NCBI GenBank assembly: GCA_902627245.1 | Contig: CACOIH010000004.1 | Span: forward strand, 1 to 64,000 | Reading direction: 5' to 3' | DNA length: 64,000 nucleotides | DNA from: an uncultured Alphaproteobacteria bacterium | GTDB lineage: Bacteria > Pseudomonadota > Alphaproteobacteria > HIMB59 > GCA-002718135 | In this document: piece after piece, positions 34,236-43,609 of the stretch | How the letters are laid out: each line of letters opens with the position of its first letter | How positions within the stretch are numbered: position 1 is the first letter of the stretch | Made by a program: the position numbers and the translations under genes | Notes under the pieces: model-generated | What the model saw: only the letters and a program-made list of their open reading frames with translations | The model's database searches: none | What the model was told of the DNA's origin: nothing

Positions 34236-35672
34236 TCAGTACAGTCTTTTACTTACTCTTTTTGTTTGACCATGGCTATATATTCCATCCATTCCACCGT
34301 CTCTACCATACCCAGATTTTTTATAACCTCCACCTGGTAAGTTTGTACCGTCTACAAACCAGTCATTGTGCCAAATTACACCAGCTTGAATTCTTTCCGC
34401 AGTCCATTTTGCTTTTTGATCATCAGAAGTGAATACACCTGAGGCCAGGCCATAATTTGTTGAGTTTGCAATATCAATTGCCTCTTCTTCATCTTTGAAA
34501 TCAAATATTGACGTGACTGGCCCAAATATTTCTTCTTGAGCTATTGTAGAATCAGTTTTTACATTATTAAAAATTGTAGGTTGGTAAAAATTACCTTCCT
34601 TGTTTTCACTTTCCTTACCTCCAATAGTTAATTCTGCTCCAGATTGAATCCCAGATTTGACGTAATTAGATACTCTTTGCATTTGATCCTTCGATATTAG
34701 AGGAGTAACATCAGTATTATCATCTGCACCTGATCCAACCTTAAGTTTTTTTGTTTTAGATATCAATTTTGACATGTATTCGTCTTTAACTTTAGGATGA
34801 ATAATTACTCTCGACATAGCAACACATATTTGACCAGCATTAGGCTTAAAGATTCCTTTTACAGTACTATCAACTGCTTTATCAATATCAGCATCAGAGT
34901 AAATTATGGCAGCAGACTTTCCACCTAATTCAAAATGACAAGGTATAATTCTATCTGCAGTCTCTTTGAGTATCTCAGAAGCTACCTCTGGTGAACCTGT
35001 AAAAACAATATAGTTTATATCATTATGTTTTACTAATTTTCTTCCAGTAACTTCTCCACGACCATGAACAATATTTATTATTCCTTCAGGAACACCAACT
35101 TCCTTAAAGATACTTCCATAAAAATTTGAAGAAAGAGGACACAATTCTGGTGGCTTGATAACTATTGTATTCCCCACAATTAAATTTTGAGCAACCATTC
35201 CAGAAAATATAGATACAGGATAATTCCATGGAACAATTTGCAAACTAACGCCAAATGGCTCTAAAACTACGTAGTTAAAAGTATCTGTGCCAGAAGGTAT
35301 AAGTTTGTTTTCAATTTTATCAGTCATACCTGCATAAAAATCAAAAGTATTAGCAGCACCTTTAAATTCTCCTATACATTGACTTATTGTTTTTCCATTT
35401 TCTTGACTTAAAAGTTTTCCTCCAATTTCACTATACTCTCTAAGTTTACTTGCAATAGATCGCATCATATCTGATTTTACTTTTGCGTCCATGTCCTGAA
35501 GAATTCTTTTTTCAAATGCTCTTTTTGCTGCATCTACGGCTAAGCCAATCTCTTCGTCCATTGCCTCATTGATACTACCAACCAAAGTTTGATTTGCAGG
35601 ATTTATTACATCAACATACTTATTTGATATTGAGTCAACAAAGCTACCATTAATAAAGTTTCTATTTTCCAT
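34236..35672 (-). CDS. NAD(P)-dependent aldehyde dehydrogenase
   Basis: A 478-residue aldehyde dehydrogenase with IVPWNYPVSIF, NAD-binding FTGSPEVASEI, the catalytic Glu in HFELGGKSAAI and the nucleophile Cys in PNAGQICVAMSRV. The C-terminal region is LPGGGYKKSGYGRDGG. It precedes the PanB-like gene in a two-gene unit. The substrate is unknown; sugar-derived aldehydes such as glycolaldehyde, lactaldehyde or a semialdehyde are possible given the neighbours. Confidence 0.92.
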   Translation of the reverse strand: MENRNFINGSFVDSISNKYVDVINPANQTLVGSINEAMDEEIGLAVDAAKRAFEKRILQDMDAKVKSDMMRSIASKLREYSEIGGKLLSQENGKTISQCIGEFKGAANTFDFYAGMTDKIENKLIPSGTDTFNYVVLEPFGVSLQIVPWNYPVSIFSGMVAQNLIVGNTIVIKPPELCPLSSNFYGSIFKEVGVPEGIINIVHGRGEVTGRKLVKHNDINYIVFTGSPEVASEILKETADRIIPCHFELGGKSAAIIYSDADIDKAVDSTVKGIFKPNAGQICVAMSRVIIHPKVKDEYMSKLISKTKKLKVGSGADDNTDVTPLISKDQMQRVSNYVKSGIQSGAELTIGGKESENKEGNFYQPTIFNNVKTDSTIAQEEIFGPVTSIFDFKDEEEAIDIANSTNYGLASGVFTSDDQKAKWTAERIQAGVIWHNDWFVDGTNLPGGGYKKSGYGRDGGMDGIYSHGQTKRVSKRLY

Positions 35673-35801
35673 TTATATTAAAAATAGGTAATGTTTTAAT
35701 GAATTTTAATCAATAAAATCTTGATTATTATTGTAAATTTATTGAAAGACTAGTGCCAACATACTACTTGAAATATTAAAATTACTATTATTTATTAAAA
35801 T

Positions 35802-36239
35802 ATGTCTAATATTTTGCACATTGCATATGGAACCCAAACAGGTACTGCTGAAGAATTAGCCTTTGATATAGAAAAACAATCTAAAGAAAAAGGTGTTGAT
35901 TGCCAAGTATTTGAACTTGATGACATTACGATGGATAAGCTTCAAAATATTAATAAATTAATGATTGTAACATCAACCACTGGCGATGGAGAAGTTCCAG
36001 ATAATGGAATATCATTTTGGGAAAATTTATCAGCATCTACTGAACTGAGTATCTCTAACTTAAATTATGGTGTTCTAGCACTTGGTGATTCGTCCCATTA
36101 TGACTTTTGTAATGCTGGAAAAATAATTGATGAAAAATTAAAAGATCTTGGAGCAAATAGAATCATAGATAGACAGGAATGTGATTTTGATACTGAAGGA
36201 TCAATGGAATGGTCTGAAAAATTTTTAACTTTAATATAA
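35802..36239 (+). CDS. Flavodoxin (MioC/CPR-like flavodoxin domain)
   Basis: A 145-residue flavodoxin: FMN phosphate loop YGTQTGTAEELA, the first aromatic-binding loop STTGDGEVPDN and the second LALGDSSHYDFCNAG. The sequence resembles the flavodoxin domain of sulfite reductase or P450 reductase, and MioC. It is a single-electron carrier with no obvious partner next to it. It converges on aglG with 1 nt between stops and is divergent from the aldehyde dehydrogenase. Confidence 0.9.
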   Translation: MSNILHIAYGTQTGTAEELAFDIEKQSKEKGVDCQVFELDDITMDKLQNINKLMIVTSTTGDGEVPDNGISFWENLSASTELSISNLNYGVLALGDSSHYDFCNAGKIIDEKLKDLGANRIIDRQECDFDTEGSMEWSEKFLTLI

Positions 36240-36240
36240 T

Positions 36241-37380
36241 TTAACCTTTTACAGAACCTGCTACTAAACCTCTTATAAAATACCTTTGTAAAGCAAAGAA
36301 TATAAATAGGGGCACTGTCATTGAAACAAATGCACCAGTAGTTAAAATTTCCCAATTTTCTCCTCTTGAACCAAGCAATTCTTTTAATTTTGCTGTAAGG
36401 ATTATTTCACTAGGAACCTGATCTAAAAAAACCAAACCAACCAATAAGTCATTCCAACACCATAAAAATTGCAAAATAAAAATAGAAGCAAATGCGGGTA
36501 TGGATAGAGGAATTATTATTCTAATAAAAATATCATAGTGTGAAGCCCCATCGACTTTTGCTGCTTCCATCATCTCGTTAGGAAGTGACTTTATAAAATT
36601 TCTCAACAAAAAAGTTGTAGAAGCAAGTCCAAATCCTGTATGAGCCATCCAAACTCCAGGATAAGATTTTGATGCTACACCAAATAAGGCCCCAAAATCA
36701 TTGTAGATAGTTAATATCGGTATTAAAGACATTTGCAATGGAACTACAAGAGAAGCAATTATAATAGCCAAAAGAGTATCTCTTCCAAAAAATTTCATCC
36801 AGGTAAGTGCATATGCAAAAAATGAACATATTATTAGTGGAATAAGTGTTGAAGGTAATGCTACAGCAGTTGTATTCAAAAAGGCTTGGCCTATTCCTTC
36901 TTTAAATAAAACTTCTTTATAGTTATCAAGTGTAAATGAAGGAGGGCTAAGAGAAGTTATAAAAAGCCTTTTCCCCTTTTTCTTTGTAAACTCATTATTT
37001 GATTTCCATATATACTCCCCACTTTCATTTACTGTTACTTGAGTATCATCTTTAAAAGTTGCAATTTCGCCTACTATAAATTCATTTATTTTTTTTGAAG
37101 TAATTCCGAATGATTCTATTTTTTTTCCTGAGTTATGATCAAATAATTTTCCTTTAATAACAAAATAGTCGTTTTCTTTAATTTGTGACTCCATTCCAGA
37201 CATTCTATAGATTTCATTTACCTTAGTAGTTGTTAAAGACGTCCACCACCCACTAATAGCTAGGAGATCTTTATCTCTTAATGAGCTAATAAAAAGACCA
37301 AATGTAGGCATGATCCAAACAATTACAAAGAGTAATAATAAAAACTGAGATAAAATTGATGTTATAGAAAACTTTTTCAT
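36241..37380 (-). CDS. aglG: Alpha-glucoside ABC transporter permease AglG
   Basis: A 379-residue MalG-type permease with an extra periplasmic insertion of about 110 residues after the first span (roughly 35-150), as in AglG proteins. The EAA loop is MEAAKVDGASHYDIFIRIII. It overlaps the aglF stop by 1 nt. With AglE and AglF it imports sucrose, trehalose, maltose-like alpha-glucosides; no AglK ATPase follows. Confidence 0.92.
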   Translation of the reverse strand: MKKFSITSILSQFLLLLFVIVWIMPTFGLFISSLRDKDLLAISGWWTSLTTTKVNEIYRMSGMESQIKENDYFVIKGKLFDHNSGKKIESFGITSKKINEFIVGEIATFKDDTQVTVNESGEYIWKSNNEFTKKKGKRLFITSLSPPSFTLDNYKEVLFKEGIGQAFLNTTAVALPSTLIPLIICSFFAYALTWMKFFGRDTLLAIIIASLVVPLQMSLIPILTIYNDFGALFGVASKSYPGVWMAHTGFGLASTTFLLRNFIKSLPNEMMEAAKVDGASHYDIFIRIIIPLSIPAFASIFILQFLWCWNDLLVGLVFLDQVPSEIILTAKLKELLGSRGENWEILTTGAFVSMTVPLFIFFALQRYFIRGLVAGSVKG

Positions 37381-38363
37381 TAAATTTTTTGCTCTTGCTT
37401 ATGTTTATATAAATTCCAGGCTAAAATAGGAATTACGCCAATCATAATGACAAATGCTAACACACTTCCCCTTCCTGAGTCACCGCCACCTCTAAACATC
37501 CAGTCATACATTAAATTTGCTAATACACCTGTTTGCCATTCCCCATTAGTCATAGCAAAAATAATATCAAAGATCTTTAGAACAAGTATTGTGATTATGG
37601 TCCAAATGACTAAGATTGTTTGTTCTAGATATGGTATTATTATTGAAAAAAAAATTCTAACTTCACTGGCACCATCAATTCTTGCTGCCTCTAACATTTC
37701 CTTTGGTATACCTCGAAGAGCAGCACTAAATATTACAAGTGCTAATCCAGTTTGAATCCAAATCATTATAGCCATTAAGAATATATTATTCCAAACTGGT
37801 ATTGTTAACCACGCTTGAGGTTCATATCCTAAATATACAATTACAGCATTTAATAATCCAATTTGTGTATCCCCTGGCCCTCTATACTCGTAAATAAATT
37901 TCCAAATCACACCAGCTCCAACAAAAGAAATTGCCATCGGCATAAATATTATTGATTTTGCAATAGATCCCCACCAAATTCTGTCAGCTAGATTAGCAAT
38001 TACTAATCCAAAAAAGGTACTGAATGTTGGAACAATCAACAGCCAACCAATATTATTTAAAATACTTCTTCTAAATTCAGGATCATTTACAGCCCATTTA
38101 TAATTGTAAAATCCAACAAATTCTCTTCCAAACTTATCGTAAAAACTTAGTCTTATTGTTTCAAAGACTGGATATAAAATAAAAATAAATAAGATTATAA
38201 ATGCAGGAGCAATAAATATTATAACTCTTACTGAATTTTCAAAACCATATTGTTTATTTGTTTTTTTTCCATAGTAATCTAAAAAAGAATTTGAAATGTG
38301 AAAGTATAAAATAAAAACTATAATTCCCAAAAAAACAATAAAGAATAAATTAATTAAACTCAT
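37380..38363 (-). CDS. aglF: Alpha-glucoside ABC transporter permease AglF
   Basis: A 327-residue MalF-type permease with eight hydrophobic spans, two of them N-terminal before FIAPAFIILFIFILYPVFET, and EAA loop LEAARIDGASEVRIFFSIII. Length and order match AglF. It lies downstream of an attenuator that separates it from aglE. Confidence 0.92.
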   Translation of the reverse strand: MSLINLFFIVFLGIIVFILYFHISNSFLDYYGKKTNKQYGFENSVRVIIFIAPAFIILFIFILYPVFETIRLSFYDKFGREFVGFYNYKWAVNDPEFRRSILNNIGWLLIVPTFSTFFGLVIANLADRIWWGSIAKSIIFMPMAISFVGAGVIWKFIYEYRGPGDTQIGLLNAVIVYLGYEPQAWLTIPVWNNIFLMAIMIWIQTGLALVIFSAALRGIPKEMLEAARIDGASEVRIFFSIIIPYLEQTILVIWTIITILVLKIFDIIFAMTNGEWQTGVLANLMYDWMFRGGGDSGRGSVLAFVIMIGVIPILAWNLYKHKQEQKI

Positions 38364-38380
38364 CCTATGGTAAATATATA

Positions 38381-38417
38381 AAAAAAACAGGCGAACAAGT
38401 TAATTGTCCGCCTGTTT
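38381..38417 (-). terminator. Attenuator between aglE and aglF
   Basis: On the minus strand AAACAGGCGGACAA pairs with TTGTTCGCCTGTTT (one internal G-T) around loop TTAAC, followed by a T-run. It lies 11 nt past the aglE stop. This should raise the ratio of binding protein to permease. Confidence 0.9.
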
Positions 38418-38428
38418 ATAGAGGAATA

Positions 38429-39736
38429 TTATTTAATTGCGTCCCAACTATCTTGGATCGCATCAGCTACATCTTGAGCAGACTTTCCATTAGTATAGTC
38501 AACCATACCTGTCCAGAAAGTGCCAGCTCCAATTGCACCTGGCATTAAATCTGAAGCATCAAATCTAAAAGTTGTTGCTCCAGTTAAGATTTCTCCTAAT
38601 TTTCTAAAAGTATCACTAGCATATTTGCTTCCATCGACACCTTTATGAGGAGTTAAGAAGCCACCTTTAGCCATCCAATACTCATGAGCTTCAGGATGCA
38701 TTAAGAACTTAATAAACTCAATAGTTGCAGCATTATCGTTTGTTGCAGCTACTAAAGTTCCAGCACCAAGTACCGGAGTACCAAGATCTTTTGTTGCATA
38801 TGCAGGGAAGTAGAAGAAATCATAATCTACACCAGCTTCAACACCTTCAGGAAAGAAAGCTGGTATAAAACTTGCTTGTCTGTGCATCATGCATTCAGCA
38901 GGGGATGTAAATAAACCATTTGGTGCATCTCTAAAATCAGTAGTTGCAACAGCTTTAGATCCACCATTTACAAATTTGTCATTCAATGCGAACGTTCCAA
39001 AGAAATTCATAGCTTCAATAACTCTAGGATCATTAAATGGCATTTCGTTAGATACCCACATGTCATAAACATCAGGAGTATGTGTTCTTAACATAATATC
39101 TTCCATCCAGTCAGTTGCAGGCCAACCAGTTGCGGCACCTGAACCTAGGCCAATACACCACGGTGTATTTCCATCTGAAGCCATTTTTCTTGTTAAAGCA
39201 ATTAATTCTTCCATTGTTTCAGGAACTTCATAGCCATTATCTTCAAAGTTATCTGGTGAATACCAAACTAAACTTTTTACATTTGTTCTAAAGAAAATAG
39301 CATTAAATTGATCATTTCCATTTTCATCTGCATATGTAGAAAGATCAATCCAAGATTGACCTGCAGCATAGTTATCTAATACCATCTGTCTAATATCATC
39401 TCCAAGTGGCACAAGACCACCCATAGCAGCAGCATTCGCAGCTAAACCAGGTTGTGGAAATACAACTAAATCAGCAGCACTACCTGCTTTTAGATCGATC
39501 ATTACTTGTTGTTCAAAACTATCTGAACCCCCATATTCAAATGTAGCTCCAGTAGCTTTTTCAAAAATAGCTCCAACTTCTCTCATAATTTCTTGCTCAG
39601 GTGATAACCAAGGGCCAAACATTACAACTTTTTGACCGCTTAGATCTGGGCCCGTATAATGTCCTCCTGCAAAAGCAGAAAAGCTAATAAAAAATGATGA
39701 GAAAGCAGCTAATATTAATTTAAATAAATTTTTCAT
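38429..39736 (-). CDS. aglE: Alpha-glucoside-binding protein AglE
   Basis: A 435-residue periplasmic binding protein with signal peptide MKNLFKLILAAFSSFFISFS and probable cleavage at AFAGG. Landmarks of the AglE group are VVFPQPGLAANAA, KSLVWYSPDNFEDNGYEVPE, WCIGLGSGAATGWPATDWME and MMHRQASFIPAFFPEG. GGAGGAG precedes the start. It is the first gene of the agl operon and diverges from the lacI-type regulator across a promoter containing a perfect operator. Confidence 0.94.
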   Translation of the reverse strand: MKNLFKLILAAFSSFFISFSAFAGGHYTGPDLSGQKVVMFGPWLSPEQEIMREVGAIFEKATGATFEYGGSDSFEQQVMIDLKAGSAADLVVFPQPGLAANAAAMGGLVPLGDDIRQMVLDNYAAGQSWIDLSTYADENGNDQFNAIFFRTNVKSLVWYSPDNFEDNGYEVPETMEELIALTRKMASDGNTPWCIGLGSGAATGWPATDWMEDIMLRTHTPDVYDMWVSNEMPFNDPRVIEAMNFFGTFALNDKFVNGGSKAVATTDFRDAPNGLFTSPAECMMHRQASFIPAFFPEGVEAGVDYDFFYFPAYATKDLGTPVLGAGTLVAATNDNAATIEFIKFLMHPEAHEYWMAKGGFLTPHKGVDGSKYASDTFRKLGEILTGATTFRFDASDLMPGAIGAGTFWTGMVDYTNGKSAQDVADAIQDSWDAIK

Positions 39737-39767
39737 TGCTCCTCCATATTTATAAATATGATTATAT

Positions 39768-39794
39768 ATTTTACCAAAACGTTTTGGTTGTCAA
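39768..39794 (-). promoter_or_regulatory. Promoter of aglEFG
   Basis: On the minus strand a consensus -35 TTGACA (39794-39789) is followed by TAAAAT (39773-39768, 15-nt spacing). AT-rich alternatives just beyond include TATAAT at 39766-39761, which is too far at 22 nt. The -35 and the operator are firm; the exact -10 is not. Confidence 0.6.
39774..39787. promoter_or_regulatory. LacI-family operator at the aglE promoter (perfect palindrome)
   Basis: CCAAAACGTTTTGG is a perfect 14-bp inverted repeat with the central CG typical of LacI-family operators. On the minus strand it starts one base after a consensus TTGACA (39794-39789), so a bound repressor would cover the spacer of the aglE promoter. 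It is also 51 nt upstream of the likely regulator start, which fits autoregulation. Confidence 0.88.
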
Positions 39795-39837
39795 TTTTTC
39801 TTTATAATCAATGGTTAATAAGTTATGCATAAAATTC

Positions 39838-40857
39838 ATGAATATAAAGCAATTGGCTAAAAAACTAGATTTATCAATAACCACTGTTTCAAGGGCTTTA
39901 GGTGGTTATTCAGATGTTAGCGAAAAAACTAGAAAAAGAGTAAAAAAATTTGCATTAAAATACAGTTATAGTCCCAATCCTTATGCAAGTGTTCTAGCTT
40001 CTGGGAAAACAAAGACTGTAGGGTATGTCCTTCCGATATACGGACTAAATACTAGCACATTGAACCAAGCTAACTTTTTCCAATTTATTTCAGGTATGTC
40101 TGATGCGCTATTATCCGAAAGTATTCAATTACAGATTTTATTTGCAAAAAGTGAAAATGAGGAAATTGAGTCTTATAAAAAATTAATTTTAGAACAAAAA
40201 ATCGAAAATATTGTCCTACAAAATATTAAAACTAAAGATAGACGTATTAATTTACTTAATAAATATAAAGTTAATTATGTGGCTTGGGGAAAAACTAAAT
40301 CTAATAACAATTTTTCATGGGTAGATTTAGATAATGCAGGTGCTATTGAAACTATAGTAAATTATTTAATTAAAAAAAAACACAAACATATTTCTTATAT
40401 TAACATTTCTGAAAAATATAACTTTGCCAGTGAACGAAAAAATTCTTTTTTAGAAGTATTAAAAAAAAATCATATAATCTTTAATAAAAATTATTATGCT
40501 TCTGTAAGATTAGAGGAACCTGAGAAAAGTTTTGAGGTAATTAAAGAAATGTTGTTAAAAAATAAAAAAATATCAGCAATAATATGTTCTACTGAGTTTT
40601 CAGCACTAAGCGCGATTAAGGCGTGTAATTCTTTAAATTTAAAAATAGGACATGATATTTCAATAATAACATTCGATGGTCCCTTGGTTAGAGATTTAAG
40701 TACACCACCATTGACCGCTGTATCATTTCCGGTCAAAGAGCTTGGTAAAAAAGCAATTAATATACTTTTAAATAGGGATAAAAATCAAAATAAAATGGAA
40801 AATTTTCTCGCTAATGTTGAAATTATAGAAAGAGGATCAGTACATACATGCAAATAA
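39838..40857 (+). CDS. LacI-family transcriptional regulator (AglR-like)
   Basis: A 339-residue repressor with an N-terminal helix-turn-helix (IKQLAKKLDLSITTVSRALG) and hinge helix region (YSPNPYASVLASGKTKTVGY), followed by a periplasmic-binding-protein-like sensor domain. I prefer the ATG giving MNIKQLAKK, as family members start there; an in-frame ATG 27 nt upstream is possible and neither has a clear ribosome binding site. It is divergent from aglE. The palindromes at 39774 and 33374 are its probable targets, which would make it the regulator of glycoside uptake. Confidence 0.9.
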   Translation: MNIKQLAKKLDLSITTVSRALGGYSDVSEKTRKRVKKFALKYSYSPNPYASVLASGKTKTVGYVLPIYGLNTSTLNQANFFQFISGMSDALLSESIQLQILFAKSENEEIESYKKLILEQKIENIVLQNIKTKDRRINLLNKYKVNYVAWGKTKSNNNFSWVDLDNAGAIETIVNYLIKKKHKHISYINISEKYNFASERKNSFLEVLKKNHIIFNKNYYASVRLEEPEKSFEVIKEMLLKNKKISAIICSTEFSALSAIKACNSLNLKIGHDISIITFDGPLVRDLSTPPLTAVSFPVKELGKKAINILLNRDKNQNKMENFLANVEIIERGSVHTCK

Positions 40858-40923
40858 TTAAATATTTAATTTTTATTGATAATTCCCATTTAATACTGCA
40901 GTAATCAGGTTTATAGGATCACA

Positions 40924-42219
40924 ATGAAATTAGCTATTGTTGGTACAGGTTATGTAGGATTAGTCTCCGGTGCATGCTTTGCTGAGTTTGGGTATCAAAC
41001 TGTTTGTATAGATAAAGATAAATCCAGAATAGAAAGTCTAAAATCAGGTAAATGCCCCTTTTATGAACCAGGTATGGATAATTTGTTATCAAAACATCTA
41101 AATATTACAAAACGGCTATCTTTTTCTACGTCCTTAAGTAATACTCTTAAAGATGCGGACTTAGTTTTTATTACTGTGGGAACACCAAGTAAAAGAATAG
41201 ACGATGATGCAGATCTAAGCTACGTATGGTCAGTCGCAAACGATATTGGTAAAAATATAAAAAAATATTCTGTAATAGTTACAAAGTCAACAGTACCTGT
41301 TGGAACATCAAAAGAAATAAAAAAAATTATTAGCAATTATGTATCAGAAGAACTTTTTGATGTTGTATCAAATCCTGAATTTTTAAGAGAAGGTTCGGCT
41401 ATTGATGATTTCATGAGACCCGATAGGGTTGTTGTGGGTACTGAAAATAAAATATCAGAAAAGATTATGAAAGAACTTTACAGACCTTTATTTCTTAAGG
41501 AAACACCTGTATTTTCTACATCAATTGAAACTGCTGAGATTATAAAATATGCATCAAATAGTTTTTTAGCTACAAAAATTGGTTTTATAAATGAAGTTGC
41601 AGATTTATGTGAAGCTGTCGGAGCAAATGTTCAAGACGTATCAAAGGCTATGGGAATTGATCAAAGAATTGGTTCTAAATTTCTAAATGCTGGCCCTGGA
41701 TACGGAGGCTCTTGTTTTCCAAAAGATGTAAAGGCTTTTTCATCTACTGCTAAAAAATTTAAAGTGAATTTATCTATTATAAATGCCGTTCATGAATCTA
41801 ATGAGAATAGAATAAAAAACATTGTTGAGAAAATAATAATTAATGTTGATAATAAATGTACAATATCTTTTTTGGGTTTAAGCTTTAAACCTAATACTGA
41901 TGATATTAGAGAATCATCATCTTTAAAGCTAGCTAATAAATTATCAGAAAAAGGTTATACAATAAATTGCTTTGATCCAGTTGCTATGGATAATGCAAAA
42001 AAGGAGTTTTATAATTTAAATTATTTTAATTCAGCATATGAAGCTTGTGCTAATGTTGACGCTATAGTCATTGGAACAGAATGGAATGAGTTTAGAGCAC
42101 TTAATTTCTCTAAAATTAGCAAAATAGTAAAAACAAAAAAAATTTTTGACCTACGAAATATCTACGATGGATCAGAATTAGAAAGAATTGGTTTTGAGTA
42201 TTATGGTACAGGAAAATAA
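40924..42219 (+). CDS. ugd: UDP-glucose 6-dehydrogenase
   Basis: A 431-residue enzyme: NAD-binding IVGTGYVGLVSGACFAEFG, the substrate segment TKSTVPVGTS, ASNSFLATKIGFINEVADLC, and the catalytic Cys in PGYGGSCFPKDVKAF. It converts UDP-glucose to UDP-glucuronate for envelope polysaccharides. The start follows AGGA. The next gene, a phosphohexomutase, overlaps its 3' end by 17 nt, so sugar-phosphate and nucleotide-sugar steps are coupled. Confidence 0.95.
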   Translation: MKLAIVGTGYVGLVSGACFAEFGYQTVCIDKDKSRIESLKSGKCPFYEPGMDNLLSKHLNITKRLSFSTSLSNTLKDADLVFITVGTPSKRIDDDADLSYVWSVANDIGKNIKKYSVIVTKSTVPVGTSKEIKKIISNYVSEELFDVVSNPEFLREGSAIDDFMRPDRVVVGTENKISEKIMKELYRPLFLKETPVFSTSIETAEIIKYASNSFLATKIGFINEVADLCEAVGANVQDVSKAMGIDQRIGSKFLNAGPGYGGSCFPKDVKAFSSTAKKFKVNLSIINAVHESNENRIKNIVEKIIINVDNKCTISFLGLSFKPNTDDIRESSSLKLANKLSEKGYTINCFDPVAMDNAKKEFYNLNYFNSAYEACANVDAIVIGTEWNEFRALNFSKISKIVKTKKIFDLRNIYDGSELERIGFEYYGTGK

Positions 42220-43609
42220 ATATCAAATTGAAGAGTTTGATCCTGAAGTTTTAAGAGAATATGATATCAGAGGCATTGTAGGTAAAAATATTACAGAAAA
42301 TACTGCATACACTATAGGTAGAATTTTTGGAAATGTTGTTTATGAAGAGCTTCAGTCTAATAAAATATCTCTTGGTTATGATGGTCGCTTAACATCTCCT
42401 AAATTATATAAAGCTTTAAGTACTGGATTAATTGACTCTGGTGCTAGTGTAATGAGCATAGGTATTTGTCCTACACCAATGTTGTATTTTGCCGACTATC
42501 ATCTGGATACAGATGCAGCATTAATGATAACTGGATCTCATAATCCGTCTGAATACAATGGCTTTAAAATGGTATTAAACAAACATAGTTTTTTTAGTGA
42601 AAATATTCAAAAATTTAAATACTTAGTTAAAAGTATAAACCCCAAAAAGAAAAAAGGCACAATTAAAAAAGTTAATGTTAAAGATGCTTACATTGAAAGA
42701 ATTCTCAAAAATATATCTATAAAAGAAAATTTAAAAATAAGTTGGGATATTGGTAATGGCGCAATGGGTGTAATCATCAATAAACTAATTAAAAATCTTA
42801 AAAATACAGAAAATATATTATTAAATGAAGAAGTAGATGGTAATTTCCCTAATCATCATCCCGATCCTACTGTACCAAAAAATATGGCACAACTGATTGA
42901 TTCAGTTAAAAGAAATAAATGTGATATCGGTTTAGCTTTTGATGGTGATGGTGACAGACTTGGTGTTGTAGATAATATTGGAAATATTGTATGGGCAGAT
43001 CAATATATGTTAGTTTTGTGCTCAGAAATATCTAAATTATATGAGAAACCTAAAGTTATAATGGATGTTAAATGTAGCAAAGTATTTTTTGATGAAGCAA
43101 AAAAAATAGGTTGTGAGCCATTAATGGAAAGAACAGGGCATTCACCTATAAAAGAAAAAATGAGGGAAATCAAATCACCCTTATCTGGGGAAATGAGTGG
43201 TCATGTTTGTTATGGTGATGATTTTTACGGATATGACGATGCAATGTACGTTGGATTGAGATTGTTAAGAATTTTGAGTAAAGATAATCTAAATTTAAAC
43301 CAAATAATAAGTAAATATCCCAAAACCTTTTCTACACCAGAAACCCGCTTTGATGTCGATGAAACAAGAAAATTTAAAATAATTGAAGATATAAAAGAAA
43401 GACTTCTAAATTTTAAAGGTAACATAATAGATATAGACGGTATTAGAGTTGAAACAGAAGAGGGATGGTTCTTAATGCGTGCGAGTAATACTCAAAATCA
43501 ACTAACATGTAGAGTTGAGTCAATTTCTATGGAAGGATTAAAAAAGCTAATTAATGTTGTAGAGAGTCAACTTGCTTTAAGTAATGTAGATTTTAAATTT
43601 ACAATCTAA
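42203..43609 (+). CDS. Phosphomannomutase/phosphoglucomutase
   Basis: A 468-residue alpha-D-phosphohexomutase of the AlgC/ManB group. The phosphoserine loop is MITGSHNPSEYNGFKMVL, the Mg loop AFDGDGDRLGVVD, the sugar loop SGEMSGHVCYGDDFYG, and the C-terminal phosphate loop LMRASNTQNQLTCRVE. I use the ATG overlapping ugd rather than a TTG 15 nt upstream. It interconverts hexose 1- and 6-phosphates for nucleotide-sugar synthesis. It converges on the carboxypeptidase gene with an 11-nt overlap. Confidence 0.93.
   Translation: MVQENKYQIEEFDPEVLREYDIRGIVGKNITENTAYTIGRIFGNVVYEELQSNKISLGYDGRLTSPKLYKALSTGLIDSGASVMSIGICPTPMLYFADYHLDTDAALMITGSHNPSEYNGFKMVLNKHSFFSENIQKFKYLVKSINPKKKKGTIKKVNVKDAYIERILKNISIKENLKISWDIGNGAMGVIINKLIKNLKNTENILLNEEVDGNFPNHHPDPTVPKNMAQLIDSVKRNKCDIGLAFDGDGDRLGVVDNIGNIVWADQYMLVLCSEISKLYEKPKVIMDVKCSKVFFDEAKKIGCEPLMERTGHSPIKEKMREIKSPLSGEMSGHVCYGDDFYGYDDAMYVGLRLLRILSKDNLNLNQIISKYPKTFSTPETRFDVDETRKFKIIEDIKERLLNFKGNIIDIDGIRVETEEGWFLMRASNTQNQLTCRVESISMEGLKKLINVVESQLALSNVDFKFTI

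Noticed and set aside
38418-38427. Short similarity of TAGAGGAATA near aglE to TAAGAGGAATA in the structured element
   Set aside because: Only about 10 nt of AT-rich similarity with no shared context; best explained by chance.
39803-39808. TATAAT as the -10 box of the lacI-type gene
   Set aside because: The hexamer is good, but no -35 fits at 16-18 nt and the exact start codon is uncertain, so I left it out as a promoter feature.
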